Below are positions 1-6,713 of a stretch of DNA of 8,514 nt, in pieces; within the stretch, counting starts at the first letter, position 1; each line of letters starts with the position of its first letter. The position numbers and the translations under genes were made by a program. This DNA is from Puniceicoccales bacterium (lineage in GTDB: Bacteria > Verrucomicrobiota > Verrucomicrobiia > Opitutales > JAIRKQ01): assembly GCA_031288455.1 (NCBI GenBank), contig JAITRI010000032.1, positions 1-8,514 on the forward strand, in the 5' to 3' direction. The notes under the pieces are model-generated. The model made no database searches. It was not told where the DNA came from and worked only from the letters and a program-made list of their open reading frames with translations.

Positions 1-8
1 CGTCCTTG

Positions 9-254
9 CGTCTGCCCCCTCCTTGATCTCTCGCTGCTGCTGCGGTTAGGTGCTCGTCTCGGTGCTGCTGGTGATGACTGTCTCCTTATTGTCTGTCTCC
101 TCGTTCTTCTTGGTGTCTGCCCCCTCGTTCTTCTTGGCGTCTGCCCCCTCCTTGATCTCTGGCTGCTGCTGCGTTTCGCTGCTCGTCTCGGTGCTGCTGG
201 TGATGACTGTCTCCTTCTTGTCTGTCTCCTCGTTCTTCTTGGTGACTGCCTCCT
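9..254 (-). repeat. 129-bp direct repeats at the 3' end of the Ser-rich gene
   Basis: The stretch at 12-31 recurs exactly at 141-160, and 52-80 recurs at 181-209, both at a 129-base offset (43 codons). The unit encodes a Lys/Glu/Thr tail with motifs such as KKNEETD, ETVITSSTETS and QQQPEIKEGAD. Shorter GAD-x-KKNE subrepeats lie inside it. The copy nearest the window edge has substitutions, one of which makes the stop at 46-48, and a one-base deletion near position 8. Confidence 0.8.
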
Positions 255-1917
255 CATTGGTCTCTGCCGTCTTGTCTCCCTCCTTCTTGATCTCTGCCCC
301 CCCCTTGTGGTCTGTCGTAGTCTTCTCGCTATCATCCTTCTTGATCTCTGTCGTCGTCGTCGCGTTGCTGCTGGTGCTGGATGGCGACGTGGACGACGAC
401 GATGATGACGGGGACGACGGCGATGAGCTGCTGGTGCTGGATGGCGACGGCGTTTCGTTGCTGGCACTGCTGGTGTCTGTCGTCGTCTGCTGCTGCGTGT
501 TGCTGGTGTCTGTCGTCTGCTGCGGCGTCTCGTTGCTGCTGTCTGGCGTCGGCGTCGGCGTGTTGCTGGTGACTGGCTGCTGCGTGTTGCTGGATTGCGA
601 CGATGGCGATGGCGACGATGACGATGAGCTGCTGGATGGCGGCGTCGGCGCCTCGCTGATGGTGTCTGTCGTCGGCGTTTCGTTGCTGGCACTGCTGGAT
701 GGCGACGGCGATGAGCTCGTGCTGCTGGATTGCGATTGCGATGAGCTGGCGCTGCTGGCGGAGGCGGCCTTTTTATTTTTCTCGCCGATGGCGTCGAATG
801 CTGCATTAAACAGCTGCGCGCGCGCGTTGTTTAGTTTTTCGGCGGTGTCACTGAATTTATCAGTTTGCACAATCAAGCTGTTTATGGCTGCGGCCCTTTG
901 TTGGGAGTTTTTAGCTAAATTTTCTGCGCTTTTGTCTTCTGTGGCTTTGGTGATATCTGTTGTGGCTTTAGCGATGTCTTCTGCAATGGAAGTTTTTAGA
1001 TCCTCAACTTCTTTATGTAGTTTTTTTATCTCATCCAAAAGTGGTGAGATTTTTTCGTTTACCTTTATGGACTCTGGAATTTTGTCATAAGTTGCGCCCT
1101 CGTATGACAGGGTGGGGGAGCTCTCTGTCCCACACTGCTCCCCACATGAATCGCATGAAGGACTTTGGCATTCCTCGGAAGGGGAAGTGGAACAGCATGG
1201 AGAAGAGGAAGAAGTGGAACATTCGTCGCATGACCCGCATTCAGAAGAGCAGGATTCGCTGCATTGCGGATCATTCTTGTATATCGTAAGTTCCAGCTCC
1301 TTTTGCGCCCGCTCCAGCTCCTCCTGCGCTTTTTTTAATTTTTCAAATGTCTCCTGTATCTCAGTGAGAGCTTTCGTAAAGGCTTCGTCTTTTCCCTCAA
1401 GTGCCTTCAAAATTGCGCCTTCGCTGATAAAATCTTCCAGCTTAGTTTCTCCTTTCGCCGCTTTTTCTTTGGCGTTTTTCTGCATCTCATCGATTTTTTT
1501 CTGGCCCTCGGCTTCACCATATTTCTGTATCACTAGGTTTTTCAACACGCTAATTTTTTCATCGAGCTCACGCTTTATCTCGTTTACTTTCTCTGCCGCT
1601 GTCTCTACTTTATCACGTTTTTCCTTTCGATTGTCCGCCCCAGTATTCAGTTCCATCTTTGAATACGTTTTGTTAAGAGTCTCCATGCCTTCACTGCCCC
1701 ACTTTTTTGATGGTTGCTGACATTTGCCGGCGAGCACATTCGTATCTCTTGTATCGAGCTCATTTTTTTGTGTGATATTGTTACCAACTTTTCCGTGCTG
1801 AATTGTCTCACTTCCAGAAACTTGATTAGCATGTATGGTAGTGGACTGTCCAGTCTGCATTGTCTTACTTTCATTGGCCACATGTAGGGACTGATCAGTA
1901 GGAGTAGTAGTAGACAT
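46..1917 (-). CDS. Ser/Thr-rich, Cys-cluster, coiled-coil protein of unknown function; candidate T3SS substrate
   Basis: I do not recognise a family. The 623-residue protein has a modular build. Residues 1-60 are Ser/Thr/Gln-rich with no hydrophobic signal peptide. Residues about 95-215 are charged, Lys/Glu/Ala-rich and probably coiled coil. Residues 219-262 hold 11 cysteines in Ser/Glu-rich sequence, including CSES, CGSC and CC. A second probable helical or coiled-coil block spans about 280-380. Residues about 385-520 are almost pure Ser/Thr/Pro/Gln/Asn, and the tail is Lys/Glu/Thr-rich and repetitive. No transmembrane segment is visible. I start at the ATG because a near-consensus promoter lies directly upstream; a TTG at 1941 would sit inside that promoter's spacer. 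No Shine-Dalgarno is seen. The next gene upstream is the T3SS ruler sctP, behind a terminator, so this is a separate unit. The N-terminal composition and absence of a Sec signal fit a T3SS effector or translocator, but that is inference. The open frame with coiled-coil character argues for real coding. Confidence 0.7.
   Translation of the reverse strand: MSTTTPTDQSLHVANESKTMQTGQSTTIHANQVSGSETIQHGKVGNNITQKNELDTRDTNVLAGKCQQPSKKWGSEGMETLNKTYSKMELNTGADNRKEKRDKVETAAEKVNEIKRELDEKISVLKNLVIQKYGEAEGQKKIDEMQKNAKEKAAKGETKLEDFISEGAILKALEGKDEAFTKALTEIQETFEKLKKAQEELERAQKELELTIYKNDPQCSESCSSECGSCDECSTSSSSPCCSTSPSEECQSPSCDSCGEQCGTESSPTLSYEGATYDKIPESIKVNEKISPLLDEIKKLHKEVEDLKTSIAEDIAKATTDITKATEDKSAENLAKNSQQRAAAINSLIVQTDKFSDTAEKLNNARAQLFNAAFDAIGEKNKKAASASSASSSQSQSSSTSSSPSPSSSASNETPTTDTISEAPTPPSSSSSSSSPSPSSQSSNTQQPVTSNTPTPTPDSSNETPQQTTDTSNTQQQTTTDTSSASNETPSPSSTSSSSPSSPSSSSSSTSPSSTSSNATTTTEIKKDDSEKTTTDHKGGAEIKKEGDKTAETNEEAVTKKNEETDKKETVITSSTETSSETQQQPEIKEGADAKKNEGADTKKNEETDNKETVITSSTETST
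352..765 (-). repeat. Low-complexity Ser/Thr/Pro-coding tract
   Basis: This stretch is built of imperfect GCTGCTG, GGCGAC and GTCGTC trinucleotide runs on the plus strand. They read as Ser, Thr, Pro, Gln and Asn codons on the coding strand, with motifs such as SNETP, TTDTS, NTQQQ and SPSSSS repeated irregularly. The trinucleotide character keeps the frame open under slippage by whole units. It is probably an extended or disordered linker. Confidence 0.75.
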
Positions 1918-1927
1918 AGCGTTGAGT

Positions 1928-1955
1928 ATTGTAGGTGGCAACCATCGGTTGTCAA
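1928..1955 (-). promoter_or_regulatory. Sigma70-type promoter for the Ser-rich gene, close to the ATG
   Basis: On the minus strand TTGACA (1955-1950) is a perfect -35 box, followed by a 16-nt spacer and TACAAT (1933-1928), one base from the -10 consensus. Only ten bases separate the -10 box from the ATG at 1917, so transcription should begin within about five bases of the start codon. The mRNA would be leaderless or nearly so, which fits the missing Shine-Dalgarno. The start site is inferred. Confidence 0.65.
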
Positions 1956-2179
1956 GCTTTTGCTAAAATTACACGCAAAAAATCACACGGATATTTGAAA
2001 ATGTGTCACGCGGCCGCTGCAAATGGCTCACGTCCACGCGCGCGCGCACGCCGCAGAGATTAGACAATTCGCGCGCATTTTTCGGCAATGCGCCAGCGCC
2101 ATGCAATCAGCCGCATCGGCAATGTGGACAAATTAATCGCAACTGCGCGGCATTTCTCCTAGAATCAACGCCGCAGGCG
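1956..2179. other. Intergenic spacer between the sct operon terminator and the Ser-rich gene promoter
   Basis: I see no convincing gene here; open frames on either strand are short and carry no recognisable motif. The stretch holds an alternating purine-pyrimidine run of CG steps (2035-2050). A GCGCGC-containing arm at 2070-2077 could pair with that run, but with a long loop and no T-run. With the promoter and terminator on its flanks, this accounts for the 326-base gap between coding regions. Confidence 0.6.
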
Positions 2180-2225
2180 AAAAATCCACAGGGGAAATTA
2201 CGGCAGCGTCGCCCTGTGAATTTTT
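2180..2225 (-). terminator. Rho-independent terminator of the sct operon, possibly bidirectional
   Basis: The arms 2212-2225 and 2180-2193 are 14-base inverted repeats with one T/G mismatch, which is a U-G wobble in minus-strand RNA. The core is CACAGGG paired with CCCTGTG, around an 18-nt loop. In the minus direction the hairpin ends in a run of five Ts, and its first arm begins 18 nt after the sctP stop. The opposite strand also ends in five Ts, so it may stop transcription both ways. Confidence 0.75.
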
Positions 2226-2243
2226 ACCGCACCGGCGGCGACA

Positions 2244-3470
2244 TTACTGTTGCTCTGGATTTTCTTCATCCTGCTGCTCGTTGCCAAACCTGTTCTGGGA
2301 TCGCCCATCGCGGTTCTGATTGTCGCTGGCATTCTGATTCTGCTGCTCCACCTCTATCTCAACACTATTTACGTCCGCAAGCCTTTCCATCAGCTGCGAC
2401 CTAAGGTCCCCACTGCGGTGGTTGAGAATGCTGGCCGACTCATCCGATCCGGTCATGAATGTGACATTCAACCGCCCGCCATCCTTGGAAATTACCACTT
2501 CCGTGTCCTTCAGAAGATTTTCCTGGAGCGTGATGCGCACCTCCTGCTTGGCATTCAACGCCTCATAGGTGGCTATTATCTTCTCCGCCACCTGCACGCC
2601 AAGATTCTTTATTATCCCGGCCGCTTCCGATGACGTCGGATCAATGTGCATCGTCTGCATGTTGTCCAGAATGACATTCCCGCTGATGGCCGGAATGGCA
2701 CCGCGATGATCGTTCTCGCGATCCAAATTATTCCTCGAATCGCGCAATTTGCTGTCATTTTTCACGGCGCCGTCACCTAAAATCTGATTCTGGGACCCGC
2801 TGTCTCGCGTCACCCGCGGAATAAATTTTTCTCCGATGTGCGCATTGGCATGCTGCCCGCCTTCGTGTCCGTGCACGTGTCCGCCATCTCCGTAGCCGAT
2901 AATGGCGCCACCGTGTGGCTGGCGCGACTCTCCTCCCGTGCGAGCGGTTCCATCCGTCCTCATGCCGCCTTCGTGTCCGTGCACGTGTCCGCGATCCCCG
3001 TAGCCGATAATGGCGCCACCGTGTGGCTGGCGTGACTCTCCTCCAGCGTGCGCGGTTCCATCCGTCCTCATGCCGCCTTCGTGTGCGTGCACATGTCCGC
3101 GATCCCCGTAGCCGATAATGGCGCCACCGTGTGACTGGCGTGACTCTCCTCCCGTGCGAGCGGTTCCATCCGTCCTCATGCCGTCTTCACCGCCGTGAAC
3201 GTGTCCGCTATCTCCGTAAACGGCAATGGCGCCACTCGGCGCAGTATTTTTTGAAAAATGATCGCCGAAAAGTCCGCGTCTGCCGCGGTCGGCATTCCCA
3301 TCGGAGCGCTTTTCCTCTGAAAATTTCTTCTCAAAGAGCCATGCATCGCGCGGATCTACGCCTTTTTTGTCGACATCTGAGATCTCACGTTTGGAAAATG
3401 AATCGCTTTCGAACGAATCACCCTTGGCTGTCCCGTCGAATTTACCTTTTACACCATCTGATCTTGCCAT
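2244..3470 (-). CDS. sctP: T3SS needle-length ruler / substrate-specificity switch protein, SctP (YscP/CdsP-like)
   Basis: The family measures the growing needle and switches the export gate from early to later substrates. It is secreted and acts at the export apparatus. The 408-residue protein has a charged N-terminus (1-75), a Gly/His-rich block of 36-residue tandem repeats (80-205), an Asn/Asp/Arg-rich linker, and a folded C-terminal domain at about 262-375. That domain has the pattern of the YscP/FliK switch domain: VRITLQENLL (311-320), an acidic beta segment, LNVTF (334-338) and LRSQLMERL (356-364). The tail is Gln/Asn-rich. I chose the ATG at 3470 because AAGGGAG stands six bases before it. 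An in-frame ATG at 3491 overlaps the sctO stop as TAATG and would add seven residues by translational coupling. Assignment rests on the C-terminal pattern, repetitive ruler-like middle, and position after sctO. Its usual partner sctQ does not follow; a terminator does. Confidence 0.75.
   Translation of the reverse strand: MARSDGVKGKFDGTAKGDSFESDSFSKREISDVDKKGVDPRDAWLFEKKFSEEKRSDGNADRGRRGLFGDHFSKNTAPSGAIAVYGDSGHVHGGEDGMRTDGTARTGGESRQSHGGAIIGYGDRGHVHAHEGGMRTDGTAHAGGESRQPHGGAIIGYGDRGHVHGHEGGMRTDGTARTGGESRQPHGGAIIGYGDGGHVHGHEGGQHANAHIGEKFIPRVTRDSGSQNQILGDGAVKNDSKLRDSRNNLDRENDHRGAIPAISGNVILDNMQTMHIDPTSSEAAGIIKNLGVQVAEKIIATYEALNAKQEVRITLQENLLKDTEVVISKDGGRLNVTFMTGSDESASILNHRSGDLRSQLMERLADVNSVEIEVEQQNQNASDNQNRDGRSQNRFGNEQQDEENPEQQ
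2856..3233 (-). repeat. 108-bp in-frame tandem repeats in sctP (about 3.5 copies)
   Basis: The same CATGCCG start recurs at 2961, 3069 and 3177, exactly 108 bases apart. Each unit encodes 36 residues carrying the motifs YGDRGHVHGHEGG, MRTDGTA and GGESRQ. Three full units (residues 80-115, 116-151 and 152-187) and a partial fourth (188-205) are present. The inner copies are close to identical at DNA level, and the copy nearest the N-terminus has diverged most. Confidence 0.9.
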
Positions 3471-3476
3471 AATATA

Positions 3477-3483
3477 CTCCCTT
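3477..3483 (-). promoter_or_regulatory. Ribosome binding site deciding the sctP start
   Basis: AAGGGAG on the minus strand lies six bases before the ATG at 3470. It is the best Shine-Dalgarno match in the operon and lies downstream of the alternative ATG at 3491, so it favours the shorter sctP. Confidence 0.65.
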
Positions 3484-3490
3484 AAACACA

Positions 3491-3970
3491 TTACTCCGGA
3501 CGTACCTTGCTCTTCGCAAACTCCTCGAGCTCTTTGTCAAGAACAAGTTCCTCCTCCTTCGCCGCTTCTTTTATCCATTCTAACCTATGTGACTCTATTT
3601 TTTCAACATTTTTATTTGCTTCCTTTAATTTTTCACGTTTTTCCTCGAGATTTTTTTCGGCTTTCGTTAAATTTTCCTTTGCGGATTCTAAGTTTTGTTC
3701 GTGTGTAATCAATTTATTTTTTAGGACTCTTATGGCGTAGTGCAATTCGTCGACGGATCCCTTTTTCACCTTCTGCATTATTATTTTTTTGTAGAGCCGA
3801 TCTGATTCCTTCTCCATGAACACTCTGAATTCCTGCAGAGTTTTTTCGGCGGATGTGACATTTCCCTTGGCCTCCTCGAGTAATTTCTGCGCCTGCTTCA
3901 AATTTTTCTCGGCAACTTCCTTCCGGAAATTTCTGACGCGCAACATTTCCTCGAGAACATATTTCGCCAT
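3491..3970 (-). CDS. sctO: T3SS central stalk protein SctO (YscO/CdsO-like)
   Basis: SctO is a cytoplasmic antiparallel coiled coil that resembles the gamma stalk of rotary ATPases. It links the SctN hexamer to the SctV export gate. The 159-residue protein is almost wholly helical: a start of the form YVLEEMLRVR, two long Lys/Glu-rich heptad stretches (about 13-70 and 80-150), and a likely turn near KKGSVDEL (69-76). The segment HRLEWIKEAAKEEE (128-141) closely resembles the corresponding end of chlamydial CdsO as I remember it, and the length fits the family. Its ATG overlaps the sctN stop by one base (TAATG), so translation is probably coupled. Coiled-coil sequence alone is weak evidence, but position between sctN and sctP is diagnostic. 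Confidence 0.85.
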   Translation of the reverse strand: MAKYVLEEMLRVRNFRKEVAEKNLKQAQKLLEEAKGNVTSAEKTLQEFRVFMEKESDRLYKKIIMQKVKKGSVDELHYAIRVLKNKLITHEQNLESAKENLTKAEKNLEEKREKLKEANKNVEKIESHRLEWIKEAAKEEELVLDKELEEFAKSKVRPE

Positions 3971-5313
3971 TACAATCCAACCGCCTGCGCCATTTTGTCT
4001 ATGGTCGTCTTGAAATCGTCGCGCTCGTGAAGCCCCTGTTTGAGGAAATTATTAACGGCCTCTATTCTGTCGATCGCCTCATCGGTGACCTTATCTGCGC
4101 CGCGCTTGTATTCTCCTATCCTAACGAGCAATTCCACCTCCTGGTACTTCGATAAAATCGTGCGCAATTTTGCCGCAATTTTCCTGTGCCGCTCATCCGT
4201 TACCTGATTAAATACGCGGCTGACACTCAGCAGAACGTCCACCGCCGGGTAATGATTCATTCCAGCCAGTTTTCTCGACAAAATTATGTGACCATCGATG
4301 ATGGATCTCGTTTCATCCGCTATTGGCTCCGTCATGTCATCACCTTCCACCAGCACCGTGTACAGCGCCGTGATGGATCCCTTTTCCGACTGTCCAGCGC
4401 GTTCCATCAACTTAGGCAGCGTCTCAAAAACTGACGGTGGAAACCCGCGCCTGGTGGGGGGTTCTCCAGCCGCAAGACCGATTTCACGCTGTGCACGCGC
4501 GAAGCGGGTGACGGAATCCATCATTAGCAGGACCTTCTTCCCTTTGTCCCTGAAATATTCAGCTATGGCGGTGGCAACATAGGCCGCCTTTAGGCGTTCC
4601 ATCGATGACCTATCGGACGTGGAAATCACAAGCACGGACCGCTTGAGTCCCTCCTCTCCGAGGTCTTTTTCCACAAATTCTCTCACCTCGCGTCCGCGTT
4701 CTCCCACAAGCGCAAGCACGTTTACTTCCGCCTCCGTATTTCTGATTATTTGCCCAAGCAGCGTACTTTTTCCTCCGCCGGCGGCCGCGAAAATCCCCAT
4801 GCGCTGTCCTTCTCCGCACGTCAATAGTCCATCCAATGCCCGCACTCCCAACGACAGCGGCTTATCGATCGGATTCCGCGTCATCGAATTCGGAGGGTCG
4901 CTGTAAACCGGATAAAAATCCGTCGTTTCGAGAGGGCCCTTCTTGGCGGCATCCAGCGGGTGTCCGATGCCATCTATCACCCTGCCGAGCAATTTGTCTC
5001 CCACCGGCACCATGTGAACTTTTCCAGTCGGAATCACCTCCGTGGCCGTCGAAACCCCGCGGATATCTCCGATTGGAGTCAGCAGCGTCACCTGCTGCGA
5101 AAATCCTACCACTTCCGCCATCAATTCGCTCGTCTCCCACGGATTTTTGAGGACGCACAGCTCACCGATTTTCACATTTGGGACCGATGCCTTTATGATC
5201 GTGCCGACCACCTGCACCACCTTCCCTTTGATCTGCACGAGCGTGGAATCCTCTATGGACTGCTCCAGCTGATTCGTTATGTATCCGAATGGATTCTGAT
5301 CATCCTGATCCAT
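3970..5313 (-). CDS. sctN: T3SS ATPase SctN
   Basis: SctN is the hexameric ATPase at the base of the export apparatus, related to FliI and the F1 beta subunit. It strips chaperones from substrates, unfolds them and helps energise export. At 447 residues it is full length. Visible parts are an N-terminal beta-barrel region (about 22-95), a P-loop AAAGGGKST (176-184, K182), the GERGREV motif (204-210) with catalytic E205, Walker B VLLMMDSVTR (261-270, D266), the conserved GLAAGEPP (279-286), and an arginine finger in SVSR (R366). No key residue is missing. The typical secretion-ATPase stretch GEGQRMGIFA precedes the P-loop, which separates it from F- and V-type subunits. Neighbouring sctL and sctO favour SctN over flagellar FliI. 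The start has GGGA about seven bases upstream and follows the sctL stop by 12 nt. Confidence 0.97.
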   Translation of the reverse strand: MDQDDQNPFGYITNQLEQSIEDSTLVQIKGKVVQVVGTIIKASVPNVKIGELCVLKNPWETSELMAEVVGFSQQVTLLTPIGDIRGVSTATEVIPTGKVHMVPVGDKLLGRVIDGIGHPLDAAKKGPLETTDFYPVYSDPPNSMTRNPIDKPLSLGVRALDGLLTCGEGQRMGIFAAAGGGKSTLLGQIIRNTEAEVNVLALVGERGREVREFVEKDLGEEGLKRSVLVISTSDRSSMERLKAAYVATAIAEYFRDKGKKVLLMMDSVTRFARAQREIGLAAGEPPTRRGFPPSVFETLPKLMERAGQSEKGSITALYTVLVEGDDMTEPIADETRSIIDGHIILSRKLAGMNHYPAVDVLLSVSRVFNQVTDERHRKIAAKLRTILSKYQEVELLVRIGEYKRGADKVTDEAIDRIEAVNNFLKQGLHERDDFKTTIDKMAQAVGL

Positions 5314-5325
5314 GGCATTTCCCGC

Positions 5326-6012
5326 TTAAGACCTCGCTTTCGACAGTGCACCTTCTATGGCTTCTATTTGAACAGAAATGCTTGCGTCTATCACGCCAAG
5401 TTCCGTTTCCAATATGCATGCTCCCGGCTTAAGGTGAGCATCGGTGCAAATGTCCAAAAATTCCAGCAGTGGAGTATCCTTCGTCAATTCGTCCACTCTA
5501 TCGCGCAGCAGCTGCGCCTCCGACGGCGATACTTTCAGTGTTGCCTGCTTCTGTAACTTTATTTTCTGCAGCGAATTTTTCACGACACTTACCAGCAATT
5601 CCGTCTTGTCTATTTTCCCTATTATTTTACGCAATGCAATTTTTACCACTTCCGTCACATCATTCTCCAGCTTTGCGAAACTATTGGCGCTCTTGGTCAC
5701 AAAGTCCATCATAACGTTGGAAACTTCCTGCTTCCCGGTTTCTAATCCATCCGAATAGCCGCGTTTTTTTTCCTCCTCCTTTTCCTTTTTCGCCTCCTCA
5801 ATGATTCCATGCGCCTGCGCATTGGCGGCCGCCACTATGTCACTGCTTTTTTTGCGCGCCTCATCGAGAATCTCATCGCACTTCGCCCGCACGGACGACA
5901 GCATTTCATGACCTTCCGTCAGCGCAGCGTATGACTTTGCCTTCAATACTTTCCCGGCATGCCCGATGTCGAAGCCGCCGATCTGAATTTCATAAATGTC
6001 CGCCTGGGCCAT
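5326..6012 (-). CDS. sctL: T3SS stator / ATPase regulator SctL (YscL/FliH family)
   Basis: SctL dimers connect the SctN ATPase to the SctQ-SctK sorting platform and restrain ATP hydrolysis until docking. The 228-residue protein has the family build: a short N-terminus, a charged helical stalk (about 40-125) that includes KRGYSDGLETGKQ (83-95) with glycines at four-residue spacing as in FliH, and a C-terminal domain. The latter ends in the conserved pattern CILETELGVIDASISVQIEAI (199-219). The ATG follows the sctK stop by five bases, with GGGAG inside the end of sctK serving as ribosome binding site. FliH is the alternative, but the neighbours are T3SS genes. Confidence 0.92.
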   Translation of the reverse strand: MAQADIYEIQIGGFDIGHAGKVLKAKSYAALTEGHEMLSSVRAKCDEILDEARKKSSDIVAAANAQAHGIIEEAKKEKEEEKKRGYSDGLETGKQEVSNVMMDFVTKSANSFAKLENDVTEVVKIALRKIIGKIDKTELLVSVVKNSLQKIKLQKQATLKVSPSEAQLLRDRVDELTKDTPLLEFLDICTDAHLKPGACILETELGVIDASISVQIEAIEGALSKARS

Positions 6013-6017
6013 ATTTT

Positions 6018-6695
6018 CTATCTCCCGCCTTCGCCGCTAACCCTCTTCATGGAAAATTGTATGAGCGAGAAACATTTCCTTGCGAGAGGTTCATCGCATC
6101 TTTCGGGAATGTCAAAACGCTCCCCAAATATCAATTCCAGCCGCTTCTTCACTTCGATCGGCAGTCCGACCAAGGCTCGGCACAGTATCAATTTTCCGGC
6201 CGCCGCGATCCTTTCGACGATGGGAGACTTTGTGACTGTAACATGCAACTCCGGAACAATTTTCCACAGCATCATTCCCCTTTTCACGATGAACGTGTAG
6301 GTGTCCTGCCCGATGAAATTTATCAGCTCGCCCAGTGCCTTTTTGCCGATTATTTTGACAATGTCCATGTGGAAAAATATTGCACCGGCCACCTTCATCG
6401 TCCGCACAAGCAGTTCCTTTTTCGTCACCGCGAGCCTGACGATTTCAGTGTCCACCTCGTAGTCAACGGAGTCGCTCAGATTGAACATCGCCAATAGTCG
6501 CCTTCGGAATGCAGTTTTGTTACACTCGGACTTCACCAAAATGTCGAAAACCTCCCTCCTGTACACGCTGAAGACTTTCTCCATCTCCCTTTCCGAGAGA
6601 TATTTTTCGACGCTGAAACTGAAATCGTACCAGTTCCTAAAGTACTCAAAGTCTCCGGCGACGACCCTCTTTAAACTTTCGACAGATTCTGACAT
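6018..6695 (-). CDS. sctK: Probable T3SS sorting-platform adaptor SctK (YscK-like)
   Basis: SctK caps the cytoplasmic sorting-platform pods and joins them to the SctD ring. The family is poorly conserved, so the call rests on gene order (between sctJ and sctL, as in Yersinia yscJ-yscK-yscL) plus weak pattern. The 225-residue protein is soluble and helical, with no signal peptide or membrane span. The stretch from KVAGAIFF (101-108) to KKALGELINFIGQDTYTF (118-135) resembles the YscK core, where a small-residue helix precedes a lattice of Leu/Ile and a glycine before YxF. In Chlamydia an uncharacterised gene fills the same slot between cdsJ and cdsL. I start at the ATG. A GTG three bases earlier has slightly better spacing to the GGA upstream and would add one residue. 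Confidence 0.75.
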   Translation of the reverse strand: MSESVESLKRVVAGDFEYFRNWYDFSFSVEKYLSEREMEKVFSVYRREVFDILVKSECNKTAFRRRLLAMFNLSDSVDYEVDTEIVRLAVTKKELLVRTMKVAGAIFFHMDIVKIIGKKALGELINFIGQDTYTFIVKRGMMLWKIVPELHVTVTKSPIVERIAAAGKLILCRALVGLPIEVKKRLELIFGERFDIPERCDEPLARKCFSLIQFSMKRVSGEGGR

Positions 6696-6713
6696 CACTA
6701 AATTTCCACTGTG

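Noticed and set aside
50..1090. Long plus-strand open frame of 346 codons, Leu/Val/Asp/Ser-rich
   Set aside because: It is the mirror of the Ser/Thr repeats on the other strand, where trinucleotide repeats keep both strands open. The minus frame has a promoter, coiled-coil content and a sensible start.
1918..1941. TTG start adding eight residues to the Ser-rich protein
   Set aside because: It falls in the spacer of the promoter and has no ribosome site, so the transcript would not contain it.
2003..2404. Plus-strand open frame of 133 codons across the sctP end
   Set aside because: It overlaps the terminator and the 3' end of sctP antisense, and is Arg/Cys/Ala-rich with no motif.
3970..5313. 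Flagellar ATPase FliI or F-type ATPase subunit
   Set aside because: Neighbouring sctJ, sctK, sctL, sctO and sctP, including a lipoprotein ring gene, indicate a non-flagellar injectisome.
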